NCBI GenBank assembly: GCA_947396885.1
Contig: OX377201.1
Location: forward strand, 28,621,923-28,685,922
Direction: 5' to 3'
DNA: 64,000 nt
DNA from: Heligmosomoides polygyrus polygyrus
Taxonomy: Eukaryota; Nematoda; Chromadorea; Rhabditida; Heligmosomidae
The translations under genes and the position numbers were made by a program. Numbering within the stretch: the first letter of the stretch is position 1; each line of letters begins with the position of its first letter. Shown one piece after another: positions 56,521-64,000 of the stretch. Under the pieces are notes generated by a model. That model ran no database searches. It saw only the letters and a program-made list of their open reading frames with translations, and was not told where the DNA came from.

Positions 56521-57268
56521 ATACGTATACCATTTTCACGTCGAAATGGACAATCTTCAAAATAATAATTTACTGTTCAAGGAAAATTTGCCACAGCCTT
56601 TTTAAAATTGTTTAGTTTACGCGCACCAATAAGTTTAACAATTATACACAAATTTTTATTTTTGAGAAAAATAACCGGTTAAAATTCCTCTTGAAGCACA
56701 GGAAAGAAGCAAGCATATAGCGCATTAAAAGATCAGCGTACTCAAGAAGTTTGCAACACTTATTTGATTGATAGGATAAATGCCCCTTGGATGAGCTATC
56801 AAAATGAGGGTATGTGTATTCTTTAAAGTTGTTTTTATTGAATCATGGACAGGTGTCGAAACCCATGCATGCAGAAATTCTGCGATCACTCGAATAAAAA
56901 TCTAAACGTCATGGAAGAAAGCATAGCACAATCTCTTTTTTGTGCCAAAAAATGGCCGCCTTCCTGCTCTTTAAAACGAGCTTTAAGCCATTGCATTTTT
57001 TCAAGAAAAAAGAAACTTTTGTGAAATTTCATACAGTGTGTTCAATTGCTGAGTAGATGAATTAAAGCTTCAGAGAAAGTTGTACAAAATTTTTCTGAAA
57101 AAAAAATTATTCTAAACTTTTTGGAGAGTCTATAGTTTCATGTAGAAGAAGCTCATTTCGACTTGGAAGAGCTTGATTTGATTTCAAAAGCATGAATAGC
57201 TTAGAAGAGTGTCCAATTTGATCTGAAGTTTGAAAGTGTCCAGTTCGACGTGAAAATTGTGTATATAT
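56521..57268. mobile_element. MITE-A copy 4, both ends intact
   Basis: The left end TATACCATTTTCACGTCGAA+ATGGACA and the inverted right end GTGTCCAGTTCGACGTGAAA+ATTGTGTATA. The inner GAAAGCATAGCACAATCTC and CCTGCTCTTTAAAACGAGCT match copy 1. It is about 745 bp. Confidence 0.8.
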
Positions 57269-57951
57269 CAACCAGTCCACTCTATATCGCTTGCATTTAG
57301 AAGGATCGGTCGAAGTTGCCAGCGTTTTTTTTTTTGACAGTAATACTCTCGATAACAGATCTCTGAAGAAATTATATGGCGAACCAACCATAAGGAAAGA
57401 CGAAACCGAAAACAAAAACCTTCATCTTCACTTCACTTTCTATCTGACCATACACGCACCTGAAAACGCAATTCTAGATGGCAGTGTTCAGGAGGGATGG
57501 AAGTGAAGGCGAAAGCGAAGCAACGGCCGTCGGCCCGTGGAACTTGCCACAACACAATTGCACACACAGCTGCACCTCCTCCCTCCACCTCTTCTTACTC
57601 CTCCTTGGCCCTTGCAGCTCGCATGCAGCAGTACTCCTGTTGGTCAGCTTCTTGGGAAGATCGCGTGATGCGCCCCTCTTCAAGCTCTGCTCCTCTGAAG
57701 ACTAAGAGATCTGAAGCGGAAAGAAACCTCTTAAGAAGTGCATGGACGGCAGTTTTTCCCCCGCTGAGTACCAGGGCTTTGAAGTACATCAACACTAGTT
57801 GGTCTGCCCTTCTCAGTCAATATTTTCTCTGAGGACACCTAAGGTCTTCGAAGAATAGGTGGCTTATTAAACACCCAGGCACGTCAACAACGGAGTACCA
57901 TTCAAGAACATCAGAGAAAAAACACCTTCAACGAAGCCGAGCGACAAATAG

Positions 57952-58293
57952 AATCCCCTGCATGAAGACGACGTCAACGCGCTTCGCAGAGCTGCCGAAC
58001 GTCTTCAGAAGTTCATCGAAAGCAGCACGGACTTGAAATCGATGGAGAGGCAGAATTTACACAATGCAGGATGTGTTTCTCGAGCAGCAATTGCGAAACT
58101 CTTCTGGAAGCTTCGAAAAACAGACGAGAGCGCCCGCCTGGCGCCCACGCACCTGCAGCTACCGCCTTGCCCGCGAACACGAAAGACCAATGCTGCCGTG
58201 TATATGAACCCACGCCGATTGGGGAAATCCTTGACGCTCTTCTATTCGGAGGGGGTGGAAGGACACTGTATATCTCCGCTGACGTCGACTAAA
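57952..58293 (+). other. Possible exon region, unidentified
   Basis: After an AAATAG site one frame reads NPLHEDDVNALRRAAERLQK, FIESSTDLKSMERQNLHN (a plausible amphipathic helix). A second frame after GTCTTCAG reads EAEFTQCRMCFSSSNCETLL to a stop at 58290-58292. Both cannot be right throughout. GC-rich third positions favour some coding here. No family is recognised. Confidence 0.3.
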
Positions 58294-58325
58294 ATACGAA
58301 GGCAGGAGTCATTCATCAAATACAA

Positions 58326-58740
58326 CGAAAGGATAAAGGACGGTGTTAATCAATTCCTTTTTGAGCCACACTCACAATTTGAGGAGGCTATTTGAATGGG
58401 TATTTGGTCTACACAAAAAACTGCTGCAGCGAAGAAGTTCGCATTCACTGCTGAGCACAGGGAAAGGAGAGTTTGTCCGTTTGGCTTCCGTCTAAGGAGC
58501 CGTGCGAAACGAAAACCAAAGCAATTTTTTTGTGTTTCAAATTTTTACAATTAAAGTTACTATCAGACTCACATGGCTTTACTCTAATACAATTTATCCT
58601 TCCCAGGCAAGTATGGTACCAATTCACCGACCTTGGAGGGACGAAAGGGTACGCAGGCCTAGGCGGAAGTCCGAACCAAGAACCCGGTATCGGCTGCACG
58701 CGACAACCGGCACCTCCTTCTACTGCGCTACCACGCGGCA
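58326..58740 (-). repeat. SINE-1 copy split by a 170-bp insertion
   Basis: The tail part 58326-58422 (GGATAAAGGACGGTGTTAAT) and the head part 58591-58740 (TTATCCTTCCCAGGCAAGTA to CTGCGCTACCACGCGGCAC) are collinear; unrelated AT-rich sequence lies between. Confidence 0.75.
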
Positions 58741-58796
58741 CTTCAGCATACCACAGAGCTATCCTGTCCGTCTCTGCCTATTCATATGTGCGCCCG

Positions 58797-58926
58797 TCTT
58801 AGTGGCACAATGGCTGCAGAAAGAGCTTCACATCCCAGTCGGCATTATTGAATGCTCCTCAGGGTTAATCTTTCAGGGTGGGAAAGTATTATCGATTGAT
58901 TTAATCGATTTTTTTTGGGTTTGCGT
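58797..58926 (+). repeat. Dispersed repeat D copy 2
   Basis: GTGGCACAATGGCTGCAGAA, CATCCCAGTCGGCATTAT, TCTTTCAGGGTGGGAAAGTA and TAATCGATTTTTTTTGGG match 48551-48683 on the opposite strand. Confidence 0.6.
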
Positions 58927-59447
58927 GGGTTTGGAAGCTAAACCAGGTCTATGTTCCACAGCTCCGTTGTATCCGATTATGAGTGATCGATAGGTAGCCA
59001 CTTTTGAACCAGGAAAGGTTAGCTTTGCAAAAATGAGAAGCTCTCTTTGATAAAGTGGTAATATTTTGTAGCAGTTAGAAGGGGAATCTTTTGGCTGTAT
59101 GCAACAAGCAAGGAGGAAGAGGAAGCAGCACATTTTCAGCCCTGGCATAATAGTAAAAAGAAAATGAGAGTGAAACGATGCTGAGGTAAATATACATCAT
59201 CTGTACCTTTCTCGATGACTGGGACTCTTATTCAGGGACAGAATACGACGAGCAGCATGACACTGCGTGTGCGCCAAGAGCAGTCACTCTTTGCCAAAGA
59301 AAAGTGAGGTTTGCAGAAGTAGCCGATAGAGTCAAACTATTAGCCAAAGCACCACGCAGTCTTCACCATTGCGAAGCTAGGACGAAGCGCAACTTTTACT
59401 CACTTAGGCACAATATTCTCAATATGTACAGGTTGCAGTTAATCACT

Positions 59448-59655
59448 GGATAAAAAATGCTAACGAATCCTCATATGGGGTTCGCCATGCTTTCAACTTC
59501 TATGGGATACTGTGGGGCAGTTTAAATTCGCTAACAATTTTGCGGTTGCAAACCGACGGGCAAGTCGATGTTTTATAGAACAAATTCGTCACCAATTCAC
59601 CGACCTCGGAGTGATGGAAAACTTGAACTGCCTGGGGGAAAGCCAGGGGCCGGAT
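59448..59655 (-). repeat. SINE-1 copy, 5'-truncated and diverged
   Basis: TTCAACTTCTATGGGATACT, CACCAATTCACCGACCTCGG+AGTGATGG and TGCCTGGGGGAAAGCC. Confidence 0.6.
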
Positions 59656-60209
59656 TCACTAACAATTGAACCTACAGATACGCGGGATCTAAGGGCCAGA
59701 TAACATGGGATGGAGATGGACGCATTATCGCGGGTATCTCTACCCCTATTCCCCGCACATCCACAGGTTTAGTCATTCAGGAATATTGCCCGAGAACTAA
59801 GAGCATTGATCCGGGGTGCTAGCTCAGCCAACGGCTGCGATAACACGCGTCCATCCGGGACACCTTACACCCCCTTTGATATTACTAGCAGCAGTTATAG
59901 AAGTAGGTAAAAAGATGACGTGAAACTAGCCGACTATTACGGTCATCCTTTTAAGAGATGGCCGTTTTGGAAAACAATTGAAAACCACCATTTCCCAAAT
60001 CCTCTTGAGATGGGGCATTGAAGAGGCTAGGGCGAACAGTGGTGACAGTTCTTGTCGAATGACTCATGTTTCCTTATCGGTCGACAAGAGCTAATTTCCG
60101 AGGTCAACAACGCGTTTCCGAACGTGAACACTCGCGAACCGTCACACTTTAGCTTACTTTGGATTCCTGATGACTCTGAACTGGCGAGAGTTACACAGGA
60201 GATGACGCT

Positions 60210-60450
60210 GGATGTGTCTCGCCCAGGCGAAGCAAGCCTCTCGCTCTTCAGAGGACTCTGAATTTGTAGCTCCTCATTTGGAAAGATTGAAAAGCTGACT
60301 TGTTTGTCCAATGGCCGATGGTTGAACACTGCATGCCGTTGTTTAGACTAAATACTCAGTCAAATCACCCCACAATGTTCCGCAAAAGTGGAGTGCGTGG
60401 CGCATCCCATTGAGGGGTTGAATAACACTGACATCCATGTTTTTCCCTGA
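60210..60450 (+). repeat. SINE-1 copy, head lost
   Basis: TGTCTCGCCCAGGCGAAGCA, GCTGACTTGTTTGTCCAATG and GGAGTGCGTGGCGCATCCCA. Confidence 0.65.
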
Positions 60451-60758
60451 ATTTAAATTCAAAGGTATTTACAGTACCACAGCATCTGTTTATAACATGG
60501 TCGGCTATGCAGTAAAATGATCAACAATTGCGCCAGTCACATGGGAATGAGCCATCTTACTTCTTAGTAAATTTTTTAAGGACGCGCTAGTGCTCAGGTG
60601 TTTTAGGAATATTTTTGTGACTCTGCGAATAGACAGCCTTTAAACATTTCACACTAGGGGCCCGTTAAAATAGGAGAATAGAAATGGAAACGTGATGACA
60701 CTTACGCAGTTGGGAATTTGAATTGTGAATTTCAATTACGTGAAAATCTGAATCTGTT

Positions 60759-60918
60759 ATCATTCAGCTTTCAAGGAGCTTGAAGAGGTTTTATGGTAGT
60801 CATTATCATTCAGCTTTATCATTCAGCTTTCAAGGAGCTTGAGGAGGTTTTATGGTAGTCATTATCATTCAGCTTTATCATTCAGCTTTCAAGGAGCTTG
60901 AAGAGGTTTTATGGTAGG
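60759..60918. repeat. Tandem repeat, 59-bp unit, about 2.7 copies
   Basis: CATTCAGCTTTCAAGGAGCT starts at 60761, 60820 and 60879. Units are nearly identical and include GAGGTTTTATGGTAGTCATT. The last unit ends at GGTAG near 60918. Confidence 0.95.
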
Positions 60919-60984
60919 GTTCAAAAATATGTTGGAAATGAGGGTAAAAGCTGTCACTGACGATAAATCACCAAATGCAAAAGC

Positions 60985-61062
60985 ACGCTGATGGAGACCG
61001 AACTCGTGACCACCTCCCTGCGAAATGAGCTCCCTACCACTGCGCTGCCGCAGCAGCTATAG
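60985..61062 (-). repeat. tRNA-like sequence, degenerate
   Basis: On the minus strand CAGCGCAGTGGTAGGGAGC (A-box-like) and GAGTTCGGTCTCC (B-box-like) lie about 50 nt apart. The anticodon and T stems do not pair, so it is a pseudogene or SINE head. Confidence 0.4.
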
Positions 61063-61973
61063 AGGTTTCCAATGGCTCAGCTGATCGCTCGACGCTCCAC
61101 CAGCGCCCGCGACAGTTGACAACGCTAACTTTCACCGGCTGTTACTCGCTTAGGAGATCCACTAAGCAAATGTGGTCTGCACATTTGTAATCAGTGTTTC
61201 AAGCTCTTTCACATGGCATAGGTCTCTGTCCGAAGTACTATGAGAACCTGAAGGCATTCCCTTGTTATAGGCTCAGAGCTCCAAACCGACACTTCGCTCC
61301 CACCGGGTGCTTCAGGCGAAAATCTGAATACCTTTTTCGCAAAGCACGTTGTGCAATCAGTAATGAACACTGAGGCCAGAACTCCACGCACTACGACTTT
61401 GATACTCCTTGGTACTACCGCCCTTCCCAGTCCTTCTGTCATCAAGAAGTTTCGCTATTTCCCAAAAATTTGAGGCGCGATTAGTATTGCTGCCCAGTTT
61501 GCCAGGAGTCTTCATCTTTGATAGATCATGGAGCAGAAGGTGCAAGGTGCAAACCATTTTTCATAACAGTCCGTCTTCTGCCCTTCCTCAACGACAGCCA
61601 TTCGTCATTTGGAAGCGTTTTCTTCTTGCTGGAAAATTAATCATCTGTCCTGATGGGCTAGCGCCTGTCGCGAAAACTTCTTCCGAGGTGAGAATACGAA
61701 AAAGCAACTCAACCAAGGAGCCAAATAGCCTACCCCACTTTCAACTGTACTAAACAGCTCTCTTAAGAGTACAAGTCGAACCCTGCGATAATTAAGAACA
61801 GGAGAAGGACAGCGTCTTCAACCTGTACTTTTTCCCGTCTTCTCCGCCTTTCGCTGAGCAACAAGGTTACAGATTCGGAAACTCTGGGAGTCGTCTCAGA
61901 TCTTCAACTATAGGTACTGCTCCCTCGCAAGTCAAAAAATGCAAACTAATGAAAATCTCATCATCATCATTCG

Positions 61974-62198
61974 GCGCGCGGTAGGGCAGTTGGAGAAGGC
62001 GCTGACAACAGCGAATCCGAGTTCTTGGTTTCGGTCACGCCCAGGTCAACCAGACTTTCCTCAACCCTGGAGAGATGAACTGAACTGGATACGAAGCGCC
62101 AAATACTGACTTGCCCATCAAGTGGCCGCCAGAAGTCAATCCAATACGCAGAACATCCAGTAGAACGCATGGGGCACCCCTAACAGGGACCACCTAAT
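61974..62198 (+). repeat. SINE-1 copy, diverged
   Basis: CGCGCGGTAGGGCAGTTGGA, GAGTTCTTGGTTTCGGTCAC and AGTAGAACGCATGGGGCACC; the tail is lost. Confidence 0.65.
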
Positions 62199-62300
62199 TT
62201 TGATTTTTAATTTTTCTAATTTTGTCACGAACCCAATTTTATGCAGTGGTACAAATTGTGTTTAGTACGCATTGCCCCTTCTAAATGTGATCGATTCTGA

Positions 62301-62599
62301 CAAAGGATAAAGGATAAAGGACGGCGTTATTCAATCCCCTTTGGGATGCGCCACGCATTCTACATCTACGAGATGTCGTGGAGGCGAGTTGAATGCGAAT
62401 TTGGCCATACAATGACTTGCGGTGGCCAGCCGATGAACAAGTCAGCGCTTCATCCTTCCCAGACAAGTCTGGTACCAATTCACCGACCCCAGAGGGATGG
62501 AAGGCTTGGTTGGCCTGGGCGGGAAATCCGAACCAGAAACCTGGTATCGGGTGCACGCGGCAGCCGGCGCCTCCTCCGACTGCGCTCCACGCGCCCATC
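62301..62599 (-). mobile_element. SINE-1, full length, with target-site duplication (reference copy)
   Basis: A perfect 12-bp duplication GATCGATTCTGA at 62289-62300 and 62600-62611 fixes both ends. Read 5' to 3' on the minus strand it begins GGGCGCGTGGAGCGCAGTCG, with tRNA acceptor-like GGGCGCG, then T8 and an A box. The B box GGTTCGGATTTCC follows about 50 nt later. A body of about 200 nt contains GACTTGTTCATCGGCTGGCC and AATGCGTGGCGCATCCCAAA. The tail is GTCCTTTATCCTTTATCC. It has no ORF of its own: the peptides seen across copies (GWKAWLAWAGNPN and similar) are read-through. Confidence 0.95.
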
Positions 62600-62619
62600 G
62601 ATCGATTCTGATACGTCAA

Positions 62620-64000
62620 GCTAATCTGAATGTACGAAAAATCGTTGTCCTCCCCAGAACTTAACTTTTAGCAATTATTTTTCAAATGTCTTCAACCTTT
62701 AGAATATTAGCTTTCGATAACCGGTCAAGTATGTAAGGGATGGATCTTTCCTAGTCGGGTGGGGGCAACCATAAAGTGTCAATTGCGGACGTCATCATAT
62801 GCCATACAAACCCATCCCTTAAATTTGAAAGAAAGCGCTCGTACCATGGGAGAGCAGCTGAGGCTCACGTAGAAACTTAAGCAACGGCTTGGAGACGCAA
62901 ATCACCATATGCCACTCCCCTCCGAATAGGATAGATCCGGGGGTCGCCCGCAGATCGTTAACAGGAATCGGCCGTACATCTTATTCGTGTACTCAGTAAT
63001 GCACTACGATATTATGCTATCTTCTCTAGTTAGTGCCAATCACCTTCAAAAACTTCCTGAATGACTTTCACCAGCTAATAATCTTCAGTAATTTAGACGC
63101 TCCAGAATTCTACATGTGCTTGACGGTATAACGCACGCCTCACTTGTTCACGCATAAATAGGAAAATTAACTCTCTATAAAGCTTAAACCTTTAAAAAAG
63201 GAATTGGGAAGGAAACTTGTCTTGAACAGAAACGCCTCGGAAGCTGACTCCAGTGAAGAGGCCAACCACAGGGAACTCCCGAACAGGGGGTGCTGCGATT
63301 TACAACTGCTGATAAGAGCTACGTACTGTGGAACGACAACGACTGGTCCCGAAAGGAATGTTCATCCAAAGATAGCACTATGTACGGCAATCTATGCTCT
63401 ATAACTTATAGTGCATGTAAACTCTTGGCGAAGTGGGTTCCCTCAAGGGGTAGCTATGGTGTTCGAAAGCTAGGACATCTAGAGAACGCGCTTTTCCACG
63501 GAGAAGAGGGCCTGCTTCAATGGGACAGAAACGTGGAATGACCATGAACAGAGCACCACCTGAATGGCACCGGCTGATTTTTGAAGGCTGACTGGGTTAG
63601 TGCGTGGATGTGCTCCACAATATTTAGGGCTGGCATCCATTCTAAGCGTGAATTACTTCGCTGTACAGCTCACGGAAGGACAACATGTTGCGTTTTCCTT
63701 TCCGTGTTCCACCCATGCTCTAGAATTAGAATTGGAATTTGGAACCATAGAAGGAAATGAAGAAGAAAAAGGCAGGGAAGACGAGCAAAAAGCCGCATCC
63801 CGGGGCACTCGCCTGTCTTGTTTAGGAAAAAGTGTGGCCGACACAAATGAGAGAGGCTGCAGGAGCATGGCTGTAAACAGGAAGCTAGGCAATTAGCACC
63901 AGGAATCTTGACAGGATATCGAATAAGGCTGAAATCTACCCCTAAACTCATCCCACGACACAGTGGCATGTTCCCCTTGATCGCCGGGTTCGAACACCAT
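62620..64000. other. No recognised feature
   Basis: Short overlapping plus frames at 63204-63541 and 63600-63896 have no family or splice support. No repeat shared with the rest of the window was noticed. Confidence 0.35.

Noticed and set aside
62281..62619. ORFs with GWKAWLAWAGNPN-like peptides (also 47923-48268, 24302-24544 and 43489-43761)
   Set aside because: The same peptides recur wherever SINE-1 occurs, in both directions; they are read-through of a non-coding repeat.
1..64000. CRISPR arrays, bacterial operons, phage or toxin modules
   Set aside because: Eukaryotic gene structure throughout; no regular repeat-spacer arrays or compact operons were seen.

Overview
This is eukaryotic DNA from a parasitic nematode, most likely a strongylid/hookworm-type genome. 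The evidence is nematode-style introns (59-69 nt, one of 47 nt) with TTTCAG-like acceptors, a probable trans-splice acceptor next to a start codon, an RTE-type LINE and mariner elements, and very dense small repeats. There are no bacterial operons, ribosome binding sites or CRISPR arrays. Species was not determined.

Region 1 (1-9519, minus strand) holds the one gene I can identify with confidence. It is a split gene for a seven-transmembrane protein of the TPRA1/GPR175 family (C. elegans tpra-1 type). Eight exons can be read: 9317-9519, 5841-5973, 4118-4207, 3986-4058, 3807-3916, 3659-3739, 1645-1705 and about 43-145. All phases are compatible. Three introns are 59-69 nt; the other four are 1.5-3.3 kb and each carries repeat insertions. 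The C-terminus lies beyond the left edge.

Region 2 (9520-64000) is mostly a repeat graveyard. Its main component is SINE-1, a tRNA-derived SINE of about 290 bp with A and B boxes and a CCTTTAT-type tail, present in about three dozen full, partial or nested copies on both strands. Four copies keep 12-13 bp target-site duplications. Other families are a large TIR MITE (MITE-A, four copies), an almost wholly palindromic MITE (MITE-B, two), a TIR MITE sharing a GTGGGCAGCATTG core (MITE-C, two), two mariner elements with the same internal deletion, an older mariner pseudogene, a 5'-truncated RTE reverse transcriptase plus fragments, tRNA-like sequences framed by inverted repeats, ATTCG-rich blocks, foldbacks and perfect hairpins.

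Some GC-rich blocks and splice-flanked open segments may be exons of other genes (15990-16167, 22257-22926, 25413-25740, 40164-40253, 52743-52967, 57952-58293 and others). They could not be matched to families and are listed with low confidence. Most long ORFs in the window are SINE read-throughs or mariner shadow frames. No coherent new multi-gene system was seen. The most unusual items are the SINE family, the tRNA-plus-TIR elements and the co-deleted mariner pair.
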